From: an uncultured Bacteroidota bacterium
Lineage (GTDB): Bacteria; Bacteroidota; Bacteroidia; Flavobacteriales; Flavobacteriaceae
Reading direction: 5' to 3'
DNA length: 10,371 nucleotides
NCBI GenBank assembly: GCA_903888655.1
Contig: CAISUR010000294.1
Span: 1-10,371 of the forward strand
A program made the translations under genes and the position numbers. Under the pieces are notes generated by a model. The model saw nothing but the letters and a program-made list of their open reading frames with translations. It was not told the origin of the DNA and searched no databases. The number at the start of each line of letters is the position of its first letter. The stretch's first letter is position 1. Positions 1 to 8,601 of the stretch are shown here, piece after piece.

Positions 1-630
1 AACAAATCCAATAATGGAGAGTCCAAGTCCAACAAAGCTTCCGTTAAAGTCAGATAAGTCGGCATATTTTGTTCCTCCAAAGGCAAACCTGTATTTGGCT
101 TGCGTTGTAAGATAAAAATCAGGATGGTGTTTTTCAGAATAAAGACAATAAGATGCCTCGAAACCTGGCTCGACAATGTAGAGATAATTCGAAGCAATCT
201 TTCTTGGAACATAAATTTTTCCGTACCTTCCATTTTTCTCTACTTTATCATCATTATCGCCAAGCACTGAAATGGCAATCCCATTATTTAGCGTTGCTCC
301 TATTCTAAATTTCTCAGTTTGAATAAAATCATATTGATTCAGCCAACCAATTTCGTAATAATTAATTATGGGAGTTCCCATATCAAAATTATAGGTATTA
401 TTGATGATTTTTTGAGCACCCGAAAAATCTAAACCCGTCCCCCAACGATGCGTTGGATAGTACTTCATATCAATACTTCCTCCAAAAAATATTTTAGTAA
501 GTAATGGCGTGGTGCAACCCGAAACAGCAAAAGACATTTCGTGTTTTATATTGGAAATACTGCTCTCTTGAGCATTAACAGAACATAAAGAGAAGCAAAA
601 AAAGGAAATGCCTACAAAAAGATGTTTCAT
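1..630 (-). CDS. Secreted probable outer-membrane beta-barrel protein, partial (C-terminus off the left edge)
   Basis: The frame is open from the ATG at 628-630 to the window edge, giving 210 residues without a stop. The N-terminus (MKHLFVGISFFCFSLCSVNA) is a clear Sec signal peptide, probably cut after residue 20 before QE, the same style as the TolC-like protein next door. The rest has alternating polar and hydrophobic/aromatic stretches with Gly and Asn turns, for example around residues 50-70, 87-112 and 165-210. This suits a small outer-membrane beta-barrel of the kind common in Bacteroidota. The last visible residues (VGLGLSIIGFV) look like a terminal barrel strand, so only a few residues may be missing. 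The gene starts 42 bp after the TolC-like stop and I see no promoter or terminator between them, so it could be the distal gene of the efflux operon. I do not recognise a specific family, and the barrel assignment is inference from sequence pattern. Confidence 0.75.
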   Translation of the reverse strand, partial: MKHLFVGISFFCFSLCSVNAQESSISNIKHEMSFAVSGCTTPLLTKIFFGGSIDMKYYPTHRWGTGLDFSGAQKIINNTYNFDMGTPIINYYEIGWLNQYDFIQTEKFRIGATLNNGIAISVLGDNDDKVEKNGRYGKIYVPRKIASNYLYIVEPGFEASYCLYSEKHHPDFYLTTQAKYRFAFGGTKYADLSDFNGSFVGLGLSIIGFV

Positions 631-672
631 AAAATACTATTATAAATTAAAATCGTTCAACTTAAACATTGT

Positions 673-1983
673 TTACTCTAACTTCAAATTCCCTGCCAAT
701 TCATTAAGTAATATTTCGGATAGTTTGGCTTGGTATTGTGCTTCGGTATAGCGCACTCGAGCATTAATGTAATTAAGTTGTGCCGTTCTAAACTCAAGAG
801 TAGTAATGGTGCCAATTCTAAACTTTTCAAACGTGATATCCATGTTTTGTTTGGCTATGGCTTCGTTGCTTTTTTCTAGTTTGGTTAGTTCTAGGTTGGT
901 GCTATATGCTTGGTAGGCAGTATTCAATTGGCTTTCCAAGGTTTTGTTTTGTTGTTCTATGGCTAGGGCAGCATTATCTATTTGAAGTTTGGCAATCTTC
1001 TCGTTTCGGTTTTGATAAAATCCATTAAAGATATTGAACGAAGCATTAAATCCATAATTAATCCCTGCAGATTGCGATTGGGTAGTAAATCCAAGCATGG
1101 AGTGCGTTTCCGTCAAACCATATCCCGAGTTGAGCGTAACGGTGGGATAGCGTCCTGCTTTTATTTGCTTCAATTGTAGCTCTGATACTCTTTTGTTAAT
1201 CAGTTGCGCTTCGAGTTGTGGATTTTGTTTTTTGGCTGTTTCCATCAAATCGGTCAGCTTCAATTGGTCATTTACGGGTATAGCCGTTTCCACCGTAAAA
1301 TCCATAGTAGTATCTCGAGCCAAGATTTGATTCAATACTATTTTGGTAGTAGCATAGGTTTCTTTGAGCTTCAATTGGTTGGTTTTATCCGTATTCAAAT
1401 CTACTTGTGCATTCAACACCTCGAGTTTGGAAGCTTTCCCAATAGAAAATCTATTTTGTGCTAAGGTCAATCGTTGGTTGGAAATCACCAAGGTGGTATC
1501 CATAGCCATCAACTGCTGTTGCAACTGTACCAAATTAAAATAGGTAGTAGTAACATCGCCTACTTTGGTAATAATGGTTTGTTTCAACTGTACTTCTCCT
1601 AGTTTTTCTAATTCTTTGAATTGCTTGAGCGAAGCAAACATTTTGAAACCATCAAAAACCGTCCATCCTAAAGCAACACCATAGCTCAAACTACTGCTTT
1701 TGGCATTATTGAGGGAAGAAGTAGTTCCATCCGAGCGGGTTTGCGAAACGTTTTGCAAGCCGTTAGTATCCGTAATGGAAGCACCAACATTTGGAAGCAT
1801 TCCAGCATTACCCGGAGCTACATTAGCTTGATTAATCTTTACCACATTGGAAGCAATCTTTATTTCATAATTGTTTTGCAGCGCAATTTTCACGGCATCT
1901 TCCAGTTTTAAAACCTCCTGTGCTTGCATAGGTACTGCAAAGAGCAGTACGAGTAGGGTTTTATATAAATAGTGTACCTTCAT
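673..1983 (-). CDS. TolC-family outer-membrane efflux channel (OEP)
   Basis: This is the outer-membrane exit duct of the tripartite pump encoded just upstream. The 436-residue length is normal for the family. A signal peptide spans residues 1-21, cut after MQA before QE. Two homologous outer-membrane efflux halves are visible as an internal repeat. Half one has WTVFDG at 107-112 and RFSIGKASKLEVLNAQ at 178-193. Half two has FNIFNG at 316-321 and KFRIGTITTLEFRTAQ at 387-402. Between them lie long Gln/Leu/Lys-rich helices (about 115-220 and 325-425), as expected for the periplasmic alpha-barrel tunnel. There is no lipobox Cys, so it is a Sec-exported protein and not a lipoprotein like OprM. The start codon lies 8 bp after the pump gene's stop, indicating tight co-transcription. 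The substrate cannot be told from the sequence. Family and role are near certain. Confidence 0.96.
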   Translation of the reverse strand: MKVHYLYKTLLVLLFAVPMQAQEVLKLEDAVKIALQNNYEIKIASNVVKINQANVAPGNAGMLPNVGASITDTNGLQNVSQTRSDGTTSSLNNAKSSSLSYGVALGWTVFDGFKMFASLKQFKELEKLGEVQLKQTIITKVGDVTTTYFNLVQLQQQLMAMDTTLVISNQRLTLAQNRFSIGKASKLEVLNAQVDLNTDKTNQLKLKETYATTKIVLNQILARDTTMDFTVETAIPVNDQLKLTDLMETAKKQNPQLEAQLINKRVSELQLKQIKAGRYPTVTLNSGYGLTETHSMLGFTTQSQSAGINYGFNASFNIFNGFYQNRNEKIAKLQIDNAALAIEQQNKTLESQLNTAYQAYSTNLELTKLEKSNEAIAKQNMDITFEKFRIGTITTLEFRTAQLNYINARVRYTEAQYQAKLSEILLNELAGNLKLE

Positions 1984-1991
1984 GGAGAGTA

Positions 1992-4900
1992 TTATTTTTC
2001 TAATGCTTCTATATTATCAAATTCGGGATGGTGTTTTCGTGCCTTAGACCACATCAAATAAATAGAAGGAATTACAAACAGGGTTAATAATAAGGAAAAG
2101 ATAGTTCCGCCAACGATAACTACTCCCATCCCTATTCTACTAGTAGCAGCAGCACCCAGCGATAAAGCAATAGGTAATGCGCCTAAGGAAATAGCCAAAC
2201 TAGTCATCAATATAGGACGAAGTCGTGCTTCGGAAGCTTCTACTATGGCATCGTATTTTGATTTTCCTTGTTCTCGTAATTGGTTGGCAAATTCAACTAT
2301 CAAGATACCATTCTTAGTTACTAATCCAATCAGCATCACCGTACCAATCTGACTAAAGATATTCCAAGTTTGACCAAACAACCATAGCGAAAATAACGCT
2401 CCTGCTACTGCCATAGGAACCGTAAGGATAATAATAAACGGGTCGATAAAACTTTCAAACTGCGCAGCGAGAATCAAGAAAATCAGTAGCAAAGCCAATC
2501 CAAAAGCAAAGGATGTATTAGAACTACTCTCTACAAAATCTCGAGATTCACCACCCAAATCGGTAGTAAACGAACTATCTAATACTTTTGCTTTGATTCT
2601 ATTCATAGCATCGATACCATCGCCTATACTCTTACCGGGAGCTAAACCTGCCAATATGGTCGCCGACATGTTTCTGTTATTGTGAAACAACTGCGGAGGA
2701 TTGCTTTTTTCTTCCAATTTCACCACATTATCCATTTGAATCAACTGCCCTGCATTATTTCTAACAAACATAGAAGTCAAGTCCAAGGGTTTTGCTCTAT
2801 ATTTATCATCAAACTGCCCAATGACTTGGTATTGTCTTCCACTTTTTAAGAAATAACCAAATCGTTGCCCACTAAACGACAATTGTAACGTCTGTGCAAT
2901 ATCCAAAACCGAAACACCAAGACTCTTGGCTTTTTCTCTATCAATTGTAATATTGATTTCGGGTTTATTAAACTTCAAATTCACATCTGTAACCGAGAAG
3001 GTTGGGTCTTTAGAAACCTCGTCCATAAACTGTGGCACCTTTTCACGAAGTTTTTCAAAATTAGGCGCTTGAATGATGTATTGTATTGGCAATCCACCTC
3101 GTTTGTTTACGGCAATAGTGGGTTGTTCCAATACCGAGGTTTTTGCATCCGCATATTTCTTAGTCCATTTGGTCAATTTCTCTGCTAGTTCTTTTTGGGT
3201 ACGTTTTCTTTTATCAGGATCTACCAATGCTATTCTAATTCTGCCGCTATTGGTAGCCGATGCATTAAATCCAGGGGCCGTGATGACCAAACTAACCTTC
3301 TTCTCCGGTATGGAATCATCTATCAATTGCGATAACTCTTGCATGAATTTATCGGTGTATTCATAAGAGGAACCTTCGGCAGTGGTGGTAGTAAGTACCA
3401 ACGCACTTCTATCATCATAAGGTGCCGTTTCTTTTGGAAGTATATTGAAAAACAAATAAATCAATCCAAAGCAAGCTATAAGTATTGGGAAACTCAACCA
3501 TTTTCTTTTGATAAAACTTTTTAAAGAATTGGCATAACCACTATTGAGTTTTTCAAATAATGGCTCGGTTAGGTTATAAAACTTGGTTTTCTTTTGTACA
3601 CCACCTTTCATCAAATAGGCATTCAACATAGGGGTTAGCGTCAATGACACAAAAGCTGAAACCAATACCGCAGCACCAATAACCACTCCAAACTCTCGGA
3701 ACAACCTTCCCACAAATCCTTCCAAGAAAATAACTGGAAGAAACACAGCAGCAAGCGTAATGGAAATAGAAATCACCGCAAAGAATATCTCATTAGAACC
3801 TTTGATTGCCGCTTCGATGGGCGTCATTCCTTCTTCTACTTTTTTGAAAATGTTTTCGGTAACTACAATTCCATCATCTACTACCAATCCTGTAGCAAGT
3901 ACAATAGCAAGCAAAGTCAAGACATTAATTGAAAATCCAAACATCCACATGATGAAGAAGGTAGCTATCAAGGAAACAGGTATATCAATCAGTGGTCGGA
4001 ATGCAATTGCCCAATCTCTAAAAAACAAATAGATAATCAAGATTACCAATAATATAGATATCCCTAACGTTTCCACTACTTCCTCCACCGATTTTTTTAC
4101 AAAAATGGTATTATCGATAGCAATGTTAAGCTTGATATCTTTGGGTAATTCTTTTTTTAATACATCAAATTTTTTGTAAAAACCTTTAGAAATATCCAAA
4201 TAATTAGCTCCCGGAAGCGGTACCACAGCAACTCCAACCAATGGTGCTCCCGATTGTGCCATTTTGGTTTCGATAACTTCTGGTCCTAATTCAGCTCTAC
4301 CGATATCGCTAAGTTTTATAATTTTTGTACCATCATTTTTAATGATGATGTTATTAAATTCTTCTGCTTTAGAAAGGTTTCCAATAGTTCTAACCGTAAG
4401 CTCTGTATTATTTCCCGTTAATTTTCCAGATGGTAGTTCAATATTTTGATTGGTTAATGCATCTTTCACATCCGAAACAGTGCAACCATAAGAAGTTAGT
4501 TTCTCAGGATCTAACCACAATCGCATAGCATACCGCTTTTGTCCCCAAATCTGAACACCACTTACTCCCGGAATAGTTTCTAATCGTGGACCTATAGTAT
4601 TTTCGGCAAAATCACTCAATTCTAATTGACTTCGAGTATCACTTTGAATGGTCATGGAAATGATAGCATCGGCATTAGCATCCGCTTTGGAAACTACCGG
4701 TGGTGCATCAATATCTTTAGGAAGTGTTTTGGCAACCAAAGCTACTTTATCTCGAACATCGTTTGCAGCAGTTTCTAAATCTTTGTTCAAATTGAATTCT
4801 ACTGTAATGGTACTAGTCCCTTGAACACTAGAGGATGTAATATTTTTTATTCCATCAATAGAGTTAATTGCTTTTTCAATAGGTTCCGTAATTTGCGATT

Positions 4901-5078
4901 CAATAATATCGGAATTAGCTCCAGAATAATCGGTTCGGATGGATATTTGAGCAGGATCTATAGAAGGAAACTCTCTAACTCCAAGAAATTTATATCCTAA
5001 AAGACCAAACAAAATGATGGTTAAATTCAGTACAATGGTTAATACTGGTCGTTTGATACTTAGAGTAGATAAACTCAT
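1992..5078 (-). CDS. RND multidrug efflux pump, inner-membrane permease (AcrB/HAE1-like)
   Basis: This is a proton-driven resistance-nodulation-division pump that captures substrates from the periplasm or outer leaflet and passes them to the TolC-like channel. At 1028 residues it is full length for the hydrophobe/amphiphile (HAE1) branch. The order is: TM1 at about 10-32; a large periplasmic porter loop to about 335, including the FPSIDP segment at 37-42; TM2-6 at about 335-485; a second porter loop; and TM8-12 at about 865-1010. The TM4 proton-relay pair is present as VVDDGIVVTEN with Asp401-Asp402. The TM10 partner Lys922 lies in GLVTKNGILIVEF. A double Asp in TM4 fits drug export and not the heavy-metal branch. 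It sits between adaptor and channel genes, with 58 bp before it and 8 bp after it. No frameshift or missing catalytic residue is seen. Substrate range is unknown. Confidence 0.97.
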   Translation of the reverse strand: MSLSTLSIKRPVLTIVLNLTIILFGLLGYKFLGVREFPSIDPAQISIRTDYSGANSDIIESQITEPIEKAINSIDGIKNITSSSVQGTSTITVEFNLNKDLETAANDVRDKVALVAKTLPKDIDAPPVVSKADANADAIISMTIQSDTRSQLELSDFAENTIGPRLETIPGVSGVQIWGQKRYAMRLWLDPEKLTSYGCTVSDVKDALTNQNIELPSGKLTGNNTELTVRTIGNLSKAEEFNNIIIKNDGTKIIKLSDIGRAELGPEVIETKMAQSGAPLVGVAVVPLPGANYLDISKGFYKKFDVLKKELPKDIKLNIAIDNTIFVKKSVEEVVETLGISILLVILIIYLFFRDWAIAFRPLIDIPVSLIATFFIMWMFGFSINVLTLLAIVLATGLVVDDGIVVTENIFKKVEEGMTPIEAAIKGSNEIFFAVISISITLAAVFLPVIFLEGFVGRLFREFGVVIGAAVLVSAFVSLTLTPMLNAYLMKGGVQKKTKFYNLTEPLFEKLNSGYANSLKSFIKRKWLSFPILIACFGLIYLFFNILPKETAPYDDRSALVLTTTTAEGSSYEYTDKFMQELSQLIDDSIPEKKVSLVITAPGFNASATNSGRIRIALVDPDKRKRTQKELAEKLTKWTKKYADAKTSVLEQPTIAVNKRGGLPIQYIIQAPNFEKLREKVPQFMDEVSKDPTFSVTDVNLKFNKPEINITIDREKAKSLGVSVLDIAQTLQLSFSGQRFGYFLKSGRQYQVIGQFDDKYRAKPLDLTSMFVRNNAGQLIQMDNVVKLEEKSNPPQLFHNNRNMSATILAGLAPGKSIGDGIDAMNRIKAKVLDSSFTTDLGGESRDFVESSSNTSFAFGLALLLIFLILAAQFESFIDPFIIILTVPMAVAGALFSLWLFGQTWNIFSQIGTVMLIGLVTKNGILIVEFANQLREQGKSKYDAIVEASEARLRPILMTSLAISLGALPIALSLGAAATSRIGMGVVIVGGTIFSLLLTLFVIPSIYLMWSKARKHHPEFDNIEALEK

Positions 5079-5136
5079 TTGGATAATTGATTTTAGATTT
5101 TTGAACTTGGAGTTTGTTATTTGTCTATTATAATTT

Positions 5137-6198
5137 TTATTTTTTATTGATAATTTTTATTGGTGCTTCCTTTTTTAAGGACATCACTCCCGTTGTGATT
5201 AACGAATCTCCAACTTGTAACCCTGTTAGCACTAATACATCAGTATCGGTTCGGGCGGTGGTGCTTACTTTTACTTCTTTAGCATGACCATTATGTGCTA
5301 CAAATACTTTTTTTCCATTTTGAATAGGAACTATTGCCTGTGAAGGCACAATAATAGCATCTTTGATAGTACTCAAAGGTAAATCTACCGTAGCAAAAGT
5401 ACCCGGTAATAACTTTCCATTAGAATTATCTGCAAGAGCTCTAACTTGTAGCGTACGAGTATTGATATCAACTCCAGGCTCTATAGCATATACTTTGGCT
5501 TCAAATTTCTCTGTTGAATTAGTTGGAGAAAAATTTATGATAGCATTGTTTTTAATCTCTGTTGCATATTTTTCAGGGATCGAAAACGTTACTTTTAGTT
5601 TTCCTGTGTTTACCAGATTGGCAATCAAAACCGTTGGAGTAACATAAGTTCCCGGAGATATTTTACGTAAACCAATTTTACCCGAAAAAGGAGCTTTTAC
5701 ATTGGTTTTACCTATTTGCGCACTTATTAATTGGGTTTGTGCTTTTGCCGAACGATAATCGGCGCTAGCAATATCATATTCCTCCTGACTAATGGCTTCT
5801 TTTTGCAACAATAGTTTGGCTCTTCGTTCGTTTTCGGACGCAAGGGTTTCTTTAGTTTTTGCTTGCGCTAATTGCGCTCTTAATTCCACATCATTTATTT
5901 TCAAAAGCACTTGCCCTTTACTAACACTACTGCCTTCTTGAAAATGGATACTTTCTACAATTCCAGAAACCTCACTTCTAATCTCTACTTGCTCATTGGC
6001 TTCTATCGAACCCGATAACGATAGATTATCCTTAAACGTTTTGCCTTCTACAACCATCACATTTACTGCAATCGCTTCTTTTTTATTTCCTTTCTCTTTT
6101 CCTTTTTCGGTTTGACTTTTGTTTTTGGAGATTCTATTGTAAATTAGACCGCCTAATACTAGAATAAGAACGGCGATAATGATATTTTTTAATTTCAT
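5137..6198 (-). CDS. RND efflux periplasmic adaptor (membrane fusion protein, AcrA/MexE-like)
   Basis: This adaptor bridges the RND pump and the TolC-like channel. It has 353 residues. Residues 5-20 form an N-terminal membrane anchor with no lipobox Cys, so it is probably held by an uncleaved signal anchor. A Lys-rich linker spans 24-40. The first lipoyl half is at about 70-100 (VEIRSEVSGIVESIHFQEGS, then VSKGQVLLKI). An alpha-hairpin with a short coiled coil covers about 103-163. The second lipoyl half is at about 166-195 (KAPFSGKIGLRKISPGTYV). Beta-barrel and membrane-proximal domains follow to the C-terminus, including LLPGTFATVDL at 263-273 and IIVPSQAIV at 282-290. It is the first gene of the efflux operon, preceded by a TAnnTTTG promoter box. 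No TetR- or MarR-type regulator lies beside it in this window. Its stop codon is bracketed by a short AT-rich direct repeat (5130-5160). Confidence 0.96.
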   Translation of the reverse strand: MKLKNIIIAVLILVLGGLIYNRISKNKSQTEKGKEKGNKKEAIAVNVMVVEGKTFKDNLSLSGSIEANEQVEIRSEVSGIVESIHFQEGSSVSKGQVLLKINDVELRAQLAQAKTKETLASENERRAKLLLQKEAISQEEYDIASADYRSAKAQTQLISAQIGKTNVKAPFSGKIGLRKISPGTYVTPTVLIANLVNTGKLKVTFSIPEKYATEIKNNAIINFSPTNSTEKFEAKVYAIEPGVDINTRTLQVRALADNSNGKLLPGTFATVDLPLSTIKDAIIVPSQAIVPIQNGKKVFVAHNGHAKEVKVSTTARTDTDVLVLTGLQVGDSLITTGVMSLKKEAPIKIINKK

Positions 6199-6244
6199 CA
6201 GAGGATTGCTAAGTATTTTTTTTCAAGATTTTAAACCATAGCAA

Positions 6245-6252
6245 CAAAAATA
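6245..6252 (-). promoter_or_regulatory. Probable Bacteroidota -7 promoter box for the efflux operon
   Basis: Read on the minus strand this is TATTTTTG, an exact match to the Bacteroidota -7 consensus TAnnTTTG. It lies 46 bp upstream of the adaptor ATG, in the 123-bp gap after recG, which predicts a leader of about 40 nt. No good TTG lies at the -33 position; the nearest candidate is TTA (plus positions 6276-6278) at 23-bp spacing. Assignment rests on consensus match and position only. Confidence 0.5.
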
Positions 6253-6321
6253 ACTTTTATGAACTAAAGTGTATCTAATATTGATTTTTATTTAACTTTT
6301 GTTATCTACAATTTAATAAAT

Positions 6322-8430
6322 CTAGCTGATGTAATTCCAAATATTTTTTTTCTTGCTCATTTCGATAAAGATTTCTCTCATTTTATGATGTTCTGGTTTT
6401 TCCATCACGGGGTCTTCTTTAAGTAATTTTATCGCATGTTCACGAGCCAGCATTAAAATGTCTCTATCCTTAACCAAATCGGCAATTTGAAGATTCAATA
6501 TACCACTTTGTTGGGTTCCTAATATATCTCCGGGACCACGAAGTTTCAAATCAACTTCGGCAATTTCAAATCCATCATTGGTGCTACACATGGTTTCCAA
6601 TCGAGTTTTACTGTCATTACTCAATTTAAATCCCGTCATTAAAATACAATAACTTTGCTCGGCACCACGACCCACGCGACCTCGCAATTGGTGCAACTGT
6701 GACAAACCAAAACGTTCGGCACTTTCAATAACCATCACACTGGCATTAGGAACATTTACGCCCACTTCAATTACGGTTGTTGCCACCATAATATTGGTTT
6801 TACCAGCCACAAAACGTTGCATTTCGGCTTCTTTTTCAGCAGGTTTCATTTGACCATGAACCATAGAAATAGAATACTGCGGCAATGGAAAATCCCTTGA
6901 GATACTTTCATAACCATCCATTAAATCTTTGTAATCTTGTGTAGCGCTTTCATTGATTAAAGGATACACCATATAGATTTGTCGTCCTTTGGCAATTTCG
7001 TCTTTTAAAAACTTCCACACTTTTAGTCGATTCGAATCAAATCGATGCACGGTTTGAATAGCCTTTCTTCCGGGTGGTAACTCATCAATTACTGATATGT
7101 CTAAATCACCATACAAACTCATGGCTAATGTTCTAGGAATAGGCGTTGCTGTCATCACCAAAACGTGAGGAGGAATATCGTTTTTCTTCCATAATTTACT
7201 GCGTTGTTCCACTCCAAATCGATGTTGTTCATCAATAACCGCCAAGCCTAAATTTTGAAATTGCACTTTATCTTCCAATAAGGCATGAGTGCCAATAATA
7301 ATATCTAACGAACCATTTTCTAATGCTTCATGAATGATTTTTCGTTCCGAGGCTTTGGTGGAACCTGTTAGGATTTTAATACTAATTTTTAAATCTTTAG
7401 CAAGTTCTGTTAATCCTATATAATGTTGGTTGGCAAGTATTTCGGTTGGTGCCATTAAGCAACTTTGAAATCCGTTGTCTTTAGCCAAAAGCATACACAT
7501 TAATGCCACAATAGTTTTTCCTGAGCCTACATCTCCTTGTAACAACCGATTCATTTGAGCATTACTTCCCATATCGTTTCTTATTTCTTTAATCACTCTT
7601 TTCTGCGCATTTGTCAATTCAAACGGGAGATGATGGTTATAGAAATCAGTGAAATTTGCGCCTACTTTATCAAAAGGATGTCCTTGTATTTTATGCTTCC
7701 GAATAAGATTCTTGGTAATTAATTGCAATTGAATAAAGAATAATTCTTCAAACTTCAATCGGAATTGTGCTTTCGCCAAAAGGTCTTGACTTTTGGGAAA
7801 ATGAATATTAAACATGGCTTCATTTTTGGGAATCAGTTTTAATTGCTCCAAAATATAATGAGGTAACGTTTCAATAAATTGTCCATTAAGTTCCAGAAAC
7901 AATTGTTGCATGGCTTTATTAACAACTCTATTCGTTACGCCGCGTTGCATAAGTTTTTCTGTACTTGGATAAACGGGTTGCATGGCACTTCTTAAACTCG
8001 CTTTGTGTTCTTCTAGCAATTCCATTTCGGGATGTGCCATGGAGAATTGCCCTTTAAAATCGGTTACTTTACCAAAGATAACATACACTTCATTGAGTTT
8101 TAAACGCTCTCGAATCCATTTGACACCTTGAAACCAAGTAAGTTCCATTTGTCCCGTTTCATCAGTAAAAGAGGCTACTAGTCTTTTTTGATTTTTCCCA
8201 AATTCAACGGTTTTAATATGGATTATTTTTCCAATCACTTGAACTTCTGAAGCCGTATTTTGTAGTTGATTAATCTTAAAATAACGCGTTCTGTCGATAT
8301 AACGATTGGGGAATAAATTCATCAAATCTCCATACTTGTGAATAGAAAGTTCCTTGCGAAGTAATTCACCGCGCGACGGGCCAATACCTTTTAAGTATTC
8401 TATAGGAGTTTGTAATAAATTATTTGACAT
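6322..8430 (-). CDS. recG: ATP-dependent DNA helicase RecG
   Basis: RecG is a cytoplasmic superfamily 2 translocase that remodels stalled replication forks and branch-migrates Holliday and D-loop junctions. The 702 residues compare with 693 in E. coli, so it is full length. The N-terminal wedge/OB-fold domain covers about 1-200, with an early helix-hairpin-helix-like YLKGIGPSR at 12-20 and OB strands about 60-130. Helicase motifs follow: Walker A GDVGSGKT 299-306; motif Ia around MAPTEILANQH 326-336; DEQH box 400-403; motif III MTATPIPRT 426-434; motif V TTVIEVGVNVP 551-561; motif VI QLRGRVGRG 581-589. The RecG-specific tail includes RGPGDILGTQQSG 631-643, part of the TRG translocation region. 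The stop is TAG. A run of eight A lies in the last codons (plus 6344-6351). The gene stands alone between the peroxidase and efflux genes, and its leader carries the heptad repeats at 8470-8536. No clear promoter box is seen. Confidence 0.98.
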   Translation of the reverse strand: MSNNLLQTPIEYLKGIGPSRGELLRKELSIHKYGDLMNLFPNRYIDRTRYFKINQLQNTASEVQVIGKIIHIKTVEFGKNQKRLVASFTDETGQMELTWFQGVKWIRERLKLNEVYVIFGKVTDFKGQFSMAHPEMELLEEHKASLRSAMQPVYPSTEKLMQRGVTNRVVNKAMQQLFLELNGQFIETLPHYILEQLKLIPKNEAMFNIHFPKSQDLLAKAQFRLKFEELFFIQLQLITKNLIRKHKIQGHPFDKVGANFTDFYNHHLPFELTNAQKRVIKEIRNDMGSNAQMNRLLQGDVGSGKTIVALMCMLLAKDNGFQSCLMAPTEILANQHYIGLTELAKDLKISIKILTGSTKASERKIIHEALENGSLDIIIGTHALLEDKVQFQNLGLAVIDEQHRFGVEQRSKLWKKNDIPPHVLVMTATPIPRTLAMSLYGDLDISVIDELPPGRKAIQTVHRFDSNRLKVWKFLKDEIAKGRQIYMVYPLINESATQDYKDLMDGYESISRDFPLPQYSISMVHGQMKPAEKEAEMQRFVAGKTNIMVATTVIEVGVNVPNASVMVIESAERFGLSQLHQLRGRVGRGAEQSYCILMTGFKLSNDSKTRLETMCSTNDGFEIAEVDLKLRGPGDILGTQQSGILNLQIADLVKDRDILMLAREHAIKLLKEDPVMEKPEHHKMREIFIEMSKKKNIWNYIS

Positions 8431-8469
8431 GGTATTTATTAGAAAATAGGTACTAATGTATGTCTGCTC

Positions 8470-8536
8470 TTTTCTCTTTTATCTATTATCTTTTCTCTTT
8501 TCTCTATTATCTTTTCTCTATTATCTTTTCTCTATC
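8470..8536. repeat. Heptanucleotide tandem repeat (9 in-register copies) upstream of recG
   Basis: Positions 8470-8532 read as nine uninterrupted 7-bp units in one register: TTTTCTC, TTTTATC, TATTATC, TTTTCTC, TTTTCTC, TATTATC, TTTTCTC, TATTATC, TTTTCTC, then a partial TATC. The consensus is TWTTMTC on plus, or GAKAAWA read in the direction of recG. A degenerate unit, TCTGCTC, precedes at 8463-8469. The tract ends 39 bp upstream of the recG ATG and so may lie in its leader, where the RNA would be almost purely A and G with scattered U. The last partial unit also takes part in a weak CTATC/GATAG hairpin (8532-8549). Confidence 0.85.
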
Positions 8537-8601
8537 AAAGCGAAGATAGGTTTTAATTACTAAATTTAAAAATGCAGTACTTGGTTACATTGTAAGAATA
8601 A

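Noticed and set aside
982..4449. Plus-strand open frames of 60-100 codons inside the efflux genes
   Set aside because: They lie opposite strongly supported minus-strand genes, have no promoter context and encode nothing recognisable; they are antisense shadows.
8532..8549. Intrinsic terminator between the peroxidase gene and recG
   Set aside because: The CTATC/GATAG stem has only five pairs, an 8-base loop and no U-run in the minus-strand direction.
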